From: Anisus vortex
Taxonomy: Eukaryota > Mollusca > Gastropoda > Planorbidae
Direction: 5' to 3'
Length of the DNA: 64,000 nucleotides
Assembly: GCA_949126835.1 (NCBI GenBank)
Contig: OX421506.1
Span: forward strand, 23,769,301 to 23,833,300
Positions 22,426-33,965 of the stretch are shown here, piece by piece (positions within the stretch are counted from its first letter, which is position 1; every line of letters starts with the position of its first letter). The position numbers and the translations under genes are program-made. The notes below the pieces were generated by a model that was not told the origin of the DNA, made no database searches, and saw only the letters and a program-made list of their open reading frames with translations.

Positions 22426-23724
22426 TAAGAGAATTGCCATTTATATTCGGTCCCGTGTAAGATTTCGACAAGATCTTATTACATTTTCATATACCGGATT
22501 AATTTATTCTAAAATGACAAAGCATCGTCTGAATTCGTTTCAAGTCTTTTTTTTTTGTTTCTTCCCTCCTTGTCTTTCAATTTGATACCAGAGAAATAAG
22601 AATGCTTTGAATTAGACATCTAATCATCATTTTTTGTTGTTTTATTTTTCGTTCAGTCTAAGAATTTTGGTTCAGCAGACGCCAACAAAAAAAAATATTT
22701 AAAAGTCGGATCAAAATTTGTGAAAAACGAAGTTCCGTGTGAAATCTGAACAAATTCTTTTGCTCAGTTTAATTGGGAAAACACCTCAACAAGTTTGGGA
22801 AACAAACTTTACCCATTCACACCGCGCCTGAATACGATCGTCTGCCATTGTCTGCCCATTAAGATCCCCGTTTAACCCGACATTCAGTCCCCCCCCCCCC
22901 TTTTTGAAAAGCGGGATTAAGTCTGCTGTTGATCCGTGGAAGACCCTTTATGGGCACGTCATACCAAAACCCTCTATTCGTACGCAAGGCAATACGCCAA
23001 ACCCCAACCCCTCCCTCCACCTTTCTTTTCAGCCTCTCCCCATCCCCTTTTACCCTCGACCGCTTAATTTTTCTTTTTGTCGAAAGTTTGCAGACAGTTA
23101 TAGTAAGTGTGTGCGTTATGTGTGTGGGGTTGGTTAGGGTGAATGGGGAGGGAGGGGGGCGGAGAGTTGGGGGTGCAATGGAAAGTGGAAGGGGGGGGGG
23201 CGCACATAATGTCATGGAGAGGGCCTTCTGTGTGTCAATCGGATCTCTGGGACTTCGGTTCTTTAAGGTATAGATTACTGCCCTTTGTTCACGTACACAT
23301 GAAAAAAAAATCATAGTCGGAGAAATTGGGTGGCGTATTTACACACAAAACAAAAATACATATTTACAGATATTTACAGTTAATCCATTTACACTATTTA
23401 CACCGCGGACTGATTATTATTTTTTTTAAACATGACCCCCCGAAACGGAATTTGAAGGAATGTAGAAAATATGAAATTATATTTGTTTAAAGACTGGCAT
23501 TTAATACGGGAGAATAGAAGGGATGGTAGAAAATCCGTATCGTATAATTTGGGTCGTTGGCGTTAGGAAAGGTATTTTACGTTAGATAAGTTTAGTGTCG
23601 TGTTTTTTTTATTTTGCAAGTGCAAAGCTATGTACGTGTCGACCATGGTACGGTATTGACATTTTGTCTTTGGACAAAACTTTTGTTTGATGTAAGTAGG
23701 CTATTCACTTCAATCAAACATGAA

Positions 23725-24590
23725 TCCCCTTTGCAGACAACGTAAGAAACCTAGTTGTCACCCTCGATTCACAGTTGTCTTTCGATGCCGACATTGAAAA
23801 TCTATGCAGAGGCCTTTATTTACAGCTGCGTAGACTTGGTCAGATACGGCCCTATTTGTCACTTGAGTCAGCAAAGAAACTTGCCGCTGCCTTTATACTC
23901 TCGCGCCTCGACTACTGCAATGCTCTGCTTATCGGGATACCTGACGATAAGGTCGCCAAATTACAGCGAATACAAAACAGTGCCGCTCGCCTAGTCATGC
24001 GTAAGTCAAGGCGAGAGTCTGTCACAGTTCTCCTGCGTCAGCTCCATTGGCTCCCCGTGAAAGCCAGAATCGAGTATAAAGTGGCGCTATTTTGCCTCTA
24101 GTTCATTTTTAATAACGAGTTTCCGTCCTATCTCAAGGAACTAATAACACCATATGTCCCTCAAAGAACACTTCGTTCTGCCAACTCATCGCTTCTGGAA
24201 GAGCCCCGTTTCTCTCTGATGACCGTTGGCCTTAGAGCATTCTTAGTATCCGGTACGAAGGTGTGGAATCGTCTTCCCATTCAACTCAGGCAAACAAGCT
24301 CCATTGATTCCTTCAAGAAGAACTTAAAAACTCATTATTTCAATATTTATCTCAGTTAACATGCTTTAGAGCCTTACTGTCTTACTTATATGTTAGGTCG
24401 GTTATTTTGTTTTAGTTGTTTGATTTGTTCTATGTTTGTAATGTTTTGAATCATCATTTAGTTTTTTTTTTATCTCTTGGTCTATAGATTGTATCTGTGT
24501 TCTTTAATTGTTATGTTAAATGCGCTCTGAGCTTACAGTATGTTTGTTGGCAGCGCTATACAAATGTCATCATTATTATTATTAATACAT
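23725..24590 (+). pseudogene. CR1/L2-like LINE, reverse-transcriptase C-terminus with 3' tail
   Basis: Frame 23775-24101 reads LGQIRPYLSLESAKKLAAAF, SRLDYCNALLIGIPD, LQRIQNSAARLVM and LHWLPVKARIEYK, the standard CR1/L2-clade region after the reverse-transcriptase core. A stop at 24101 interrupts. The frame then continues with YLKELI, RFSLMTVGLRAFLVSGTKVW and FKKNLKTHYF. The tail ends TTGGCAGCGCTATACAAATG and an ATT microsatellite. It is 5'-truncated, with no endonuclease or catalytic motif. Confidence 0.93.
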
Positions 24591-25533
24591 AAATCTCGCC
24601 TACATGTTATGACCAAAGCCCGAAGTCAGCCAGTTCGCGAATTGACAGGCTAATTCGCGATCAGGCCAATCTCGCTAACCAATGTCCGATCTTTAAAGGG
24701 TATCAGGATTTGGCCGGCCAGTTTCGGAAATGGCTATGAGTGATCGCTCAAAGTCGCACTGAGCATGCGAACTTTAATAGCATGGGAAAAAAGCTCTATT
24801 TAAATAGCCATTATTAATAGTATTTTTAGACTATTAAGAGAAACTATTAAGAGCAGATTGTATACTAAAGTTTAATGTTTGATACCATCTCCTAACTCAG
24901 TGGTCGGGAACCTTTTTGCCTGAGAGAGCCATGGACACCACATACTTTCAAAAGTAATTCTGTGAGAGCCATATATTATGTTTAAAACTAAAAATTCAAG
25001 TAAATTTCCCTTTAATTATAATGAATTCAGGGTTGCTATTTTTCTGTCTTTAATGTCAGCGGAGTTTATCTCCTTCAGTGGCGTAGCTAGGGAGGGGCAG
25101 GGGGGACATATTCCCCGGGCGCCACGTTATGGGGCGCCAAAATGAGTATTAACACTAATTATTTTATTGTATTTTGATGTAAACTAATGTATCCCAAATA
25201 CGTTTGCAAGATTGAATTTTGGAGCTCCACAAATATCTTCATTACAAACCAGTTGGCAAGCATGATTTTGGCGCCCCCATTAAGCATTAAGGGGCGCCAT
25301 TCCACTCATACAACAAATGACACATCCACAATGTAGGATTGCTGATGGCGTTTTTTTTTTAAAACAAAGATCAGTTCGGGTTCAAATATTATTCTTTATA
25401 TACTGAAAGTGGCATCTGGTTTTAACAATTATACAGGTTGAATAATTTCGAGTCGAATATACTAACATGAGTACATTCAGCTAAACAGGATCCAGTTGTT
25501 ATCACATTTTTTGGAACAGTTGAAAGTATATAT

Positions 25534-27303
25534 TTGTTTTTCTCTCGTTCAACAACTCGTTGGGGAGAATTACAAAGAGTTGTGCCATTTACAGTGAAGA
25601 GGGAGTCTGAAACACGCTGGGGTGTAAGATCAGAAGCTGTTAAAGCTATTTATGAAGGACTAGATGAACTAGTAGAGCTGTTGGAAAAAATATCAGAAGC
25701 TGCAACTATGATGCCTGACACCAGAAGTGATGCAGAAACTTTGCTGGCAGGTATATTAAACTTTAACTTCCTAGTTTTGTTACTTTTCTGGAACATCACA
25801 CTTGGGAAAATTGATCGTGTCCAGAAATGGTTGCAGGATCCTACTATGAATTTCAAGGAATCAGCAAGCATCTGATCTTGAATCGCTAGAGCAAGAACTT
25901 GTCTTTTCGCTGAGACAAATGTCGATACACTTCGTCAAAATTGCAAAATTTCTACGACACTGACGTCAATGGTCACGAATTGTGCACAGCAATCGGAGAC
26001 TGCAAAATGCTGCTCAGTGCCCGGACTGAAGTTCTACAGGAAACTTTGGATCTTCTTGGTTTTGTTTCATATGGAGATGACGTATTTCCGAATATGCGCA
26101 TTTCACTGCAAATACTTCTAACGATTGCTGTTTCATTTGCAAGCTGTGAGCGGTCCTTCAGCTAACTTATTTTGTCTTATTTAATTCAATGGGAAAAGAT
26201 CGTATGAGTCAGGGGTCGGCAACCTAGGGCATGCGTGCCAAATTTGGCACGCAGAGCGATTTTCAATGGCACGTGAGAGACTTCCAAGAGGTTGGTTTTT
26301 TTAATGAAAAAAGATTTTTTTATTGATGAAAAACAAACATTTTCCAGTTCTTAATGAGGAAAACTGACTGTTGAAGACGATGTTTCTGATTGACAGCGAC
26401 ACATTACAGTTAGTTGAACGCATTTACAAGGGCGTGTTAAATCAAGTGGGTTAAATGGACAAACAATTAATGCAGGAAATATTTATTTACAACTGTTAAA
26501 AAAACTTTATTTGAATAAAAGGGAGATCATTTGCCCGTTTTATTTATGCTATTAATTCTAATATTGTGTATCTTATTTTTCTTTTATAATAGACTATATG
26601 GCCTACAACGTATAACGTTATAATGACCAAATTGTAAAATGTAGTTGAAAATTATATAAATATTATAATATCTATATGACGAAAACATTTCATGCACATT
26701 TTTTAAACATTACATTAACTACCCAGTTTGTATGATTACTACGTATGAATTCCGCTCTACTATATTCTTCCAGTACTTATCTTAAGCATTGAGCAAATTA
26801 AAGACAATCTCAGTTAAACTGAGAATAAACTATCATACATTTAAGTTTCTAGATCCTTATCTGGACCACCAAATGATAATGTTTAGAAAATCATTACCAA
26901 AAATGTGAAAGTTTGGTAATATTCTTTTTTTGGTATAAATGCTTATAAAAAAGTTCATAATCACATAGATCTAAACTTTAATTATTGTTATTAAATATAA
27001 AACGCTTTACCGTTTTTTTCCCCATAAATTTCCTTTGCTTTTGGTCTTGGTCTTGCTACGGAGTTAAATTGTCTTATAAAAAAAAAAAAATTATAATAAA
27101 GCAGGTTGACTTTTAGGTTGTTGGTACGCTGAACGGTTTAGAAATCCTAGTTTGGCACACAATTAGCAAAAGGTTTGCCTCCCCCTGGTCTGAGTGATCT
27201 TGCACTCCTTAGCATCGAAAGAGAAACACTTGAGAATATTAATTTTGACAACGTGATTGACGAGTTGGCGACAGTTAAATCAAGGAGGATCAATTTATTG
27301 TAG
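25534..27303 (+). pseudogene. ZMYM1-like hAT transposase, interrupted by another hAT element
   Basis: The left part (25534-26209) reads RESETRWGVRSEAVKAIYEG (RNase-H-like core), then, after stops and frameshifts, LLTIAVSFASCERSFS, the hAT C-terminal dimerisation motif. The right part (27188-27303) reads SDLALLSIERETLENINFD and ends KSRRINLL with a TAG stop. Skipping the 978-bp insertion and one 8-bp target copy keeps the frame across the join, showing the two parts were one protein. Earlier domains (zinc finger and most of DUF4371) are missing, so the element is 5'-deleted. Confidence 0.88.
26210..27187. mobile_element. hAT-type element (CAGGGGTCGGCAACC family), level 3 of the nest
   Basis: Begins CAGGGGTCGGCAACCTAGGG and ends AGGTTTGCCTCCCCCTG. 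Target duplication GTATGAGT (26202-26209) and GTCTGAGT (27188-27195), 7/8. It has a subterminal palindrome GTGCCAAATTTGGCAC and an AT-rich interior shared with 55734-57280. No intact coding region. Confidence 0.92.
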
Positions 27304-28009
27304 ACTATGTCTATTCCAGTCATGTATAATTAGAGGAGTATTTTTTTTTCAAATAAATTGTTTACAATCGTATAGAGACTTATTAGTCTGTAATCCAATT
27401 ACTTAAAATACCAGATGCTTCGTAAAATTTCAAAATTATCTTGGGGTTTCAATGAGTCGGTCCGAGATGGGGTGCAGACTTTGTGTCATGTCCCCGGGCG
27501 CAGATAACCCTGGCTACGCCACTGATCTCCTTTACCACCTCTGATGCTGAGCTGCAGTAGACTTTAGCTCATTTGTAGAATGAAATATTGAAATGCAATT
27601 AATATGTAGCGTCTAAAGAAACTTTTTTTTTAATAATAGAACATTTGTCTGCGAGCCGGATGCAGCCATCAATAGAGCCACATCTGGCTCGCGAGCCATA
27701 GGTTCCCGACCCCTGTCCTAACTTATCAATCTCAATAACCACTTGTTGTAACAAGATTAACTTTTATGAGAAAATGGAATAGCACAACTCACATCTGGAA
27801 TTCAGCAGTTGGAGAACACCATGTTCTGTTCCTAGAATGTAGACCACGCGCTCAACGTTCATGACAACCACAAGAACGCAACATTTGTCAATATATGGAA
27901 TATAATGGCGCGTACAAGATCTTTTTTTTTATTTTACGGATGTGATTTTTACGAATTGGTCGAACTTCGAGCTTTTGCCGTAACATGATGATTTGGTAGA
28001 TATAACTTT

Positions 28010-28016
28010 CGATTTA

Positions 28017-28048
<32 letters not shown>

Positions 28049-28074
28049 CATCCATCTATCTATCTATCTATCTA

Positions 28075-28121
<47 letters not shown>

Positions 28122-28211
28122 ATATCTATCTATCTATCTATCCATCTATCTATCTATCTATCTAACTATCTATCTATCTATCTATCCATCTATCTATCTA
28201 TTTATCCATCC

Positions 28212-28298
<87 letters not shown>

Positions 28299-28320
28299 TA
28301 TATAGATATATAGATATATA
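28010..28320. repeat. TCTA microsatellite passing into TA
   Basis: About 230 bp of TCTA with TCCA variants, then about 50 bp of TA. The left edge of the tandem duplication lies within it. The shorter second version is at 36093-36245. Confidence 0.97.
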
Positions 28321-28469
28321 TATTATATATATTGAAAAAGAGATATATATAGAGTGAGAGAGCGATAAAAAGAGAGAGATTTGAATACACTCAGACATAT
28401 ATAGATTCAGCCTAGAGGGGTAGATTGGTAGTTTCAGTCATACATATTTTGATAAATGAAATAATATAT

Positions 28470-28940
28470 AGATTTACGGGAATAAGTAGATCAAAGATAG
28501 ATAAATTGTCTAATACATCCTATATGTCTTGATAGATCGATTACACATATATCTCTATTTATAGATAAATTGACTCATACATATATGTTTTGATAGATCG
28601 ATTACACATATATCTCTATTTATAGATAAATTGACTAATACATATATGTCTTGATAGATCGATTACACATATATCTCTATTTATAGATAAATTGACTCAT
28701 ACATATATGTTTTGATAGATCGATTACACATATATCTCTATTTATAGATAAATTGACTAATACATATATGTTTTGATAGATCGATTACACATATATCTCT
28801 ATTTATAGATAAATTGACTCATACATATATGCTTTGAACGATAGATTACACATATATCTCTATATATAGATAAATTGACTAATACATTTATGTTTTGATG
28901 GATAGATTAGACACATATCTCTATATGTAGATAAATAGAT
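28470..28940. repeat. 61-bp tandem repeat
   Basis: Seven copies of GATAGATCGATTACACATAT then ATCTCTATTTATAGATAAATTGACT(C/A)ATACATATATGTTTT. The C/A variant alternates between neighbours, giving a 122-bp dimer. The last two copies are diverged. A second copy of the array is at 36417-36887. Confidence 0.95.
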
Positions 28941-29599
28941 CAATAGATAAATAGATGTAAGTTTGTAGGGATCTATGTAAATATGTAAGTAGTTTCGTAG
29001 ATAGGTAGATAACCAGATGGAGATTTATTGACCAAGACGGTATAGGTTTATTAAGAGTACACATTAAATACAGTGTTAAGATTTTAATATCTTTTTTAAT
29101 CTGTTAATACAATTAAAAATAAAAGTTTTAAAATTCATTTAAAAGCAACAAGTCAATATTTAAAAAAAAAAATGCAAGTGTAAGGAAATGCGATTAAAAT
29201 CTATGAAAACAAATTCTTGGCGTTTACCTATTTATAAGTGAATTTTTTCCCTCCATTTGTCTGATCGCCTTGAGTGTGACAGTTTATAGATGAATGGGAA
29301 GTACTTTAACCCAGGTAGTTGTATATAATGAGGGTATTTATAAAACATAGCCCAAAGGGCACGGAATACTATTGCAAAGTCTCCTATTCACAGATCATAT
29401 TGAGATTAGGGCTTAATAAATTGTTACACAACGCATAATGTATCAAGGGTAATGGCCTTTCTCCTAAGAAGTTCTCGTGAACAGTGAATACGAAAATTGA
29501 AAAAAAAAATCTCGGTCCTGTATTATGAGCTTACCATTTACTGTATATTAATTAGACTTCCTCGATAGTTCATAAGCACTATAATAGGACCAAGTAAGG

Positions 29600-29895
29600 A
29601 CTATAATAAGATGGACCGCTTGCTCTATTTTTAGAGCTTATATGTTTGTTTTTTTCGTGCGCAACCAATAAGACCGTCTGGAATGACTTCTACGATTGCA
29701 TTATAGGTTTCCGCTTTATACAACTGTCGATTTTAATCTAAATTGTCCATTGAGAAATTCATAGCGAATTACTAAACCGGTAGACTAGAGGACGTATTGC
29801 GATTGCAAATTCCGAAACTGTTTCAAGTTATCAAATAGCAGAAATATGAAAGCAAGCGGTCCATCTTATTATAGTCTTTGGACTTTGGACCAAAA
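29600..29895. mobile_element. MITE with roughly 28-bp inverted ends (P-like family)
   Basis: AGGACTATAATAAGATGGAC then CGCTTGCT at the left is inverted as AGCAAGCGGTCCATCTTATT then ATAGTCTTTGG at the right. The interior includes CTATTTTTAGAGCTTA and GTGCGCAACCAATAAG. Related copies or ends are at 4710-4984, 20033, 30163 and 59320-59530. The duplicate is at 37547-37842. Confidence 0.88.
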
Positions 29896-29989
29896 TATAT
29901 TGTTCGTAGCTTATTATTGTTTTACTGAATAGAAACGTGTACATCATTAAAATAAACAAGTGAAAGAAATAATCTATTTAGGAACAGTG

Positions 29990-30107
29990 CAATGGGCCGT
30001 ATTGCTGCTGAGAGTTAACACCCTTGCCCGTTTTACAAGTCAGTCTTATATGACAGACTTGTAAAAGGGGCAATGGTGTTAACTCTCAGCAGCAAAACGG
30101 CCCATTG
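29990..30107. repeat. 118-bp near-perfect palindrome
   Basis: CAATGGGCCGTATTGCTGCT then GAGAGTTAACACC on the left matches the reverse complement of the right end, with only a few mismatches over arms of more than 50 bp and almost no loop. It could be a foldback transposon end pair or a hairpin RNA source. The duplicate is at 37937-38054. Confidence 0.9.
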
Positions 30108-30162
30108 ATTTGAATACGACATAATTATTTTATCTCTTTTTGGTTATCGAATAGTCAAACCA

Positions 30163-30215
30163 AAGACTATAATACACATGGACCGCTTGCTTTAGTATTT
30201 CTGCAATATGATGAC
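30163..30215 (+). mobile_element. Solo end of the P-like MITE
   Basis: CCAAAGACTATAATACACAT then GGACCGCTTGCTTTAGTATTTCTGC matches one terminal repeat only. The duplicate is at 38110-38162. Confidence 0.75.
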
Positions 30216-30396
30216 TTGAAACACTGATGATTTTTTTCGGAATCCCCGATTCCCTTGTGCAATGTACACTTCCGTTTTATTTAATCGCTATGATTACTCA
30301 AGGAAAAATTAAAATCGAAAGTAGTTGTGATATTGGGTTTTTCTTGGTGTTTTTTTTTTTGTTGTATCTGGCCCCAAACAAAAGATCAGTTGATAA

Positions 30397-30540
30397 GGGG
30401 TCGTCCATAAATGACGTCGTCATGCACCTAGTGGTGGAAAGGAAGTAAAATGTTTCTGATGATATGTCATGACGTCTGAGTGCGTAAGGAGAGGGAGGGG
30501 GTGCATCAATAACAATGAGGCGTCATATCAAAATGTATTG
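30397..30540 (+). mobile_element. MITE-like segment with GGGGTCGTCCATAA end
   Basis: GGGGTCGTCCATAAATGACG matches 338. The segment also holds ATGACGTCTG and GGCGTCATATCAAAATG blocks. The duplicate is at 38344-38487. Confidence 0.45.
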
Positions 30541-31021
30541 CATCTTGGAGTGAGTTCTCCACTTAAACAACTTTGACTTAATCAACAAGTCTACTTGAAT
30601 ATTGCAAATATTTCTATATGATATGAGGACTTGGAGGATGTGTCAGAAAAAAAAAATGATTTTCATAATCTGCTGAAATGAATCCCTACAGTTTTGGCGA
30701 AATGTAACGAATGGGTAGGTCAGACAAATGTAATTCGAAACGAATTATTAAAAAAACAAACAACAAAAAAACAAACAAGTAAAATAAAAGAACACATGCT
30801 GTTAATACATCCAATTATCTGGTAGGACTGACATTTTGTGCATAGATTCTTCAAAAAAAAAATTAGCTCTTTCACTGCTTCAGCGCTTATGGGGTCGCGG
30901 TTAAAATTCTGATGCAGGTTAGTTTGTTTTTTTCCTGGGTCTGGAGGGTGTCCCTGAGTCTACCCAGCCCAGCTCTGTTGGGTGCCTGATCTTATTTGGG
31001 GTAAAGTAAAGGCGACTCTAA

Positions 31022-31361
31022 GCAATAAACTTCAAACCTTTGTAAATGGCTGCCTCCGCAACATAAGCAAGATTCGGTGGACAGAAAAAGTAAAGAACAC
31101 CGAATTGTGATCCCCTCGAACAGCAGATCGCCAGGCGAAAGTGGCGGTGGATTGGGCACACCTTACGACAGGCTCTGGAGTGGAACCCCCAAGGAAAAAA
31201 ACGGGTTGGTCGCCTGTAGATCACCCGGAGACGCTCCTGCAAGGAGGAAATGACAAGCTGCAACCTGTCATGGGGTAAACTAAAAAAGGCTGTCCAGAGT
31301 CGAGTGCGCTGGAGAGCTGTTGCGGAGGCCCTATGTTCCACAAGGAACCAAAGGAATTATG
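31022..31361 (+). pseudogene. LINE ORF2 C-terminal remnant inside the SINE
   Basis: The translation gives, with frameshifts, a [12 protein letters not shown] block, [16 protein letters not shown] and LSWGKLKKAVQSRVRWRAVA then EALCSTRNQRN before a stop region. This is the tail of RTE-like LINE ORF2 proteins. AAAGGCGACT and AAAGGCGGCT at its borders look like a target duplication. The duplicate is at 38969-39308. Confidence 0.8.
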
Positions 31362-31461
31362 TAAGTAAGCAAAGGCGGCTGTGTATAGTACTGGCCACAC
31401 AATCACCTAGTATGCCGTGGCCACAGAAACTGGTGAACGCTGCTTCACCGGTCCCTATTGA

Positions 31462-33303
31462 CAGTAGCGTAGCCAGGGGGGAGCAGAGGGAGCAGCCGCT
31501 CCCCCTACGACCATTTTCGAAAATCTTCTTCTCTTATAAGTTTACAGACGTTCCGTCTAGACAGAAGATTATTACGTCTACTAGGCCCAAAACTTCTGCA
31601 AGGCGAAAGGGATCCGTCGGTGGCTGGGATAGATCCCGCGACCTGTCAGTTGGTTTTTGGTTGACAGTCCGGTGAACTAACCGCTGGACCAGCCGGCCTT
31701 TTCGGAAAAAAAAATTATTCAATTAATAATTTTAACAAGCCACGAAGCACAATTTATGCTGTTTGGAATTTTTTTCTTTAAATTGCATTTCAACAATTTA
31801 ATTTATTAGGCCTACAATCATTTTGAATCATTCAGCGTGCGACAGCGTGAAAGTCAAACTGATCAACTATATTATTGTTATAAGACAATTTATTTAGTGC
31901 CGTAGCAAGACCATTGGACCAAGACCAAAAGAAAAGGAGCGTAATATAGAAAACCATTAAAGCGTTTTATATTTAATAAAAAATTAACCCGTTTGTTATT
32001 ATCAGCTTTAAAAAAAAATCCATTCCAAGCTATAACACAATTTTATTACTCAACTTATACATCAATAGTTATCGACATTTGAATAAAGTTGTCAAGAAAT
32101 TAGTCTTAATAAAGTCTTTAATGTGTGATCTCAGAATAACTGAGATTTAATATAACACAGGGGTGAGGGAACCTTTCTGTTTAAAAATGTAAATTTTTTA
32201 TTCACAAAATATTTATATAATTTTCAACTATCTTGTGTAATTTGATCATTTTAGAGTTATGAATTGTAAGCCATTAATTTTTTTAAAAGGAAACAAAAAA
32301 GAAACATATTAGAAATATTAATGTAAATAAAATGGTTAATTATCTCCCTTCAAGTAGATTCTCCAAATTTGTTGCTAGCGATAACAAACGAGTTCATTGT
32401 TTTAATATAACTAGTGTACTTTGAAAATGCTCATCTATCCTTTGCCTTAAATTAGGGAAAGAGTTAATTTTTTTTAATTGATTTTACGGAAAGATATGCC
32501 CAGTTTCAATGCAAATCCATTCCAGTTGCCCAACACTTCAAGTGCTTTTGGACCCAGTCCTGTAAAGGAAAGTTTAACTCACTAAAATGTGTCGCCAAGT
32601 CATACAGAAACATTGGCTTCAACAGTCAGTTCTTCTCATTTAATAACGGAATTTTTTTTCCATTAAGATAAATCTTAGTAGCTTCCAGACAAGAAAATAA
32701 TCTATCCAAGACTTTACCTATACTCCGTATAACTTTCTTCTAGAAGAGACTTGAGAAAATATACAATTAACTATCTTAACAATAGATTCAATCACAGATT
32801 GCAAGTCCAATGATGGGAGCTTTGCATACAAAGATTCCTGAACTAAAACAGTCGACGTCCAGTGTGATTCCCATGTAGTTCGCCATGCAGTACCCACTAA
32901 TTATGCTGATATACGTTGTTTTCACTTGCATTAAACAATATTCTTGTCGGTCTTTCGCGTGCCACTGAAAATCTCGTGCCTTAGGTTGTCGACCATTGCT
33001 ATAGAGCATTCGCGTTGATTCTATAAATACGTTTCGATACTTGACGTTCGTTTCGAAAATGAGCAGTAGATGCAATCAATTGTGCAGATATCCCCATCAC
33101 TAGATATATTAGCTGCTATCGTGAATGGTTAAATAAAAACTGCACTATTATACAGTTTGTGTATCCTGGGGCACAGGGTTTTCTTATCACACTTGATACG
33201 TACGAATTCTTAGTTATTCTATTTATCTGGAAAAATTGCTAAAAGTGGGGCTTTTCCCCTAAAAGTTCGCTCCCCCTAGCGTCAAAACCTGGCTACGCCA
33301 CTG
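31462..33303. mobile_element. 1.84-kb hAT element inserted in the SINE
   Basis: Terminal inverted repeats CAGTAGCGTAGCCAGG and CCTGGCTACGCCACTG. Target duplication CCTATTGA (31454-31461) and CCTATGGA (33304-33311), 7/8. CGCTCCCCCTA motifs lie inside both ends. Its interior is replaced by a SINE B (31545-31700) and an AT-rich segment of the CAGGGGTCGG family (about 31830-33010, ending CCTTAGGTTGTCGACC). The duplicate is at 39409-41250. Confidence 0.93.
31545..31700 (-). mobile_element. SINE family B, minus strand, inside the hAT element
   Basis: Minus strand: GGCTGGTCCAGCGGTTAGTT, CACCGGACTGTCAACC, and a GTAATAATCTTCTGTCTAG tail. The duplicate is at 39492-39647. Confidence 0.8.
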
Positions 33304-33374
33304 CCTATGGATCAATTTTGTCCGACGGGAACTTTTTTTTTCAGGGCTTTTAGAAGTCTTCACTAGGTACACAT

Positions 33375-33650
33375 GGGGCACGGTAGCCGAGCGGCAGCGC
33401 GTTCGACTGGCGATCCAAGGGTCCTGGGTTCGAATCCTGGTGCAGGCTAGGATTTTTCCCAGGATCTGAGGGTGTCCCTGAGTCTACCCAGCTCTGATGG
33501 GTACCTGACCTTAGTTGGGGTAAAGTAAAGGCGGCTGTGCATAGTGCTGGCCACACAATCACCTAGTATGCCGTGGCCACGGAAAGTGGTGAACGCTGCT
33601 TCACCGGCCCTATGGACCAACTTGGTCTGACGGGATACTTACTAGGTACA
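33375..33650 (+). mobile_element. Full-length tRNA-derived SINE, family A, with 13-bp target duplication
   Basis: This is the best SINE copy in the window, 276 bp. The head GGGGCACGGTAGCCGAGCGG carries A box TAGCCGAGCGG, and GGGTTCGAATCCTGG is the B box. The body runs to GTCTGACGGGATACTT. A perfect 13-bp duplication ACTAGGTACACAT lies at 33362-33374 and 33651-33663, as expected for LINE-mediated insertion. The head resembles a leucine- or serine-type tRNA. The duplicate is at 41322-41597. Confidence 0.96.
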
Positions 33651-33663
33651 CATACACACACAG

Positions 33664-33965
33664 AAATGCACATTAGCTCTATAGTCTACACACACACACA
33701 TAGGCTTTATAGTCTACACACATACACAAACATAGGCCTTATAGTCTACACACATACACAAACATAGGCCTTATAGTCTACACACATACACAAACATAGG
33801 CCTTATAGTCTACACACATACACAAACATAGGCCTTATAGTCTACACACATACACAAACATAGGCTTTATAGTCTACACACACATACACAAACCTAGGCC
33901 TTATAGTCTACACACACATATACACAAGCATGGGGCCTATAGCCTACACACACATACACACAAAT
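33664..33965. repeat. 32-bp CA-rich minisatellite
   Basis: About nine copies of AGGCCTTATAGTCTACACAC then ATACACAAACAT, directly after the SINE target duplication, whose ACACAT is part of the array. The duplicate is at 41611-41912. Confidence 0.93.

Larger units (their letters stand above)
25076..27524 (+). mobile_element. hAT element (CAGTGGCGTAGC) with transposase, level 2 of the nest
   Basis: Terminal inverted repeats CAGTGGCGTAGCTAGGG and CCCTGGCTACGCCACTG, with a perfect target duplication ATCTCCTT at 25068-25075 and 27525-27532. GGGGCGCCA motifs flank the coding part. It contains the transposase remnant and the level-3 element. Confidence 0.95.
24898..27715. mobile_element. Outer hAT MITE (CAGTGGTCGGGAACC), level 1 of a nest
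   Basis: Begins CAGTGGTCGGGAACC and ends GGTTCCCGACCCCTG. Perfect 8-bp target duplication TCCTAACT at 24890-24897 and 27716-27723. Its own sequence is only about 360 bp (24898-25067 and 27533-27715), with GAGAGCCAT motifs inside the ends. The rest is the level-2 element. Confidence 0.95.
30886..33332 (+). mobile_element. SINE family A split by two later insertions
   Basis: SINE pieces at 30886-31021 (GTGTCCCTGAGT ... GGGGTAAAGTAAAGGCGACT), 31362-31461 (AAAGGCGGCTGTGTATAGTA ... TTCACCGGTCCCTATTGA) and 33304-33332 (CCTATGGATCAATTTTGTCC, GACGGGA) follow one another in SINE order. A LINE fragment separates the first two and a hAT element the last two. The tRNA-like head is badly decayed. The duplicate is at 38833-41279. 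Confidence 0.9.

Noticed and set aside
22859..23314. 151-codon Pro/Thr-rich minus-strand frame
   Set aside because: Arises from C- and G-rich simple sequence; antisense frames are equally long.
27993..28313. Ser/Ile/Tyr/Leu repeat frame
   Set aside because: TCTA/TA microsatellite.
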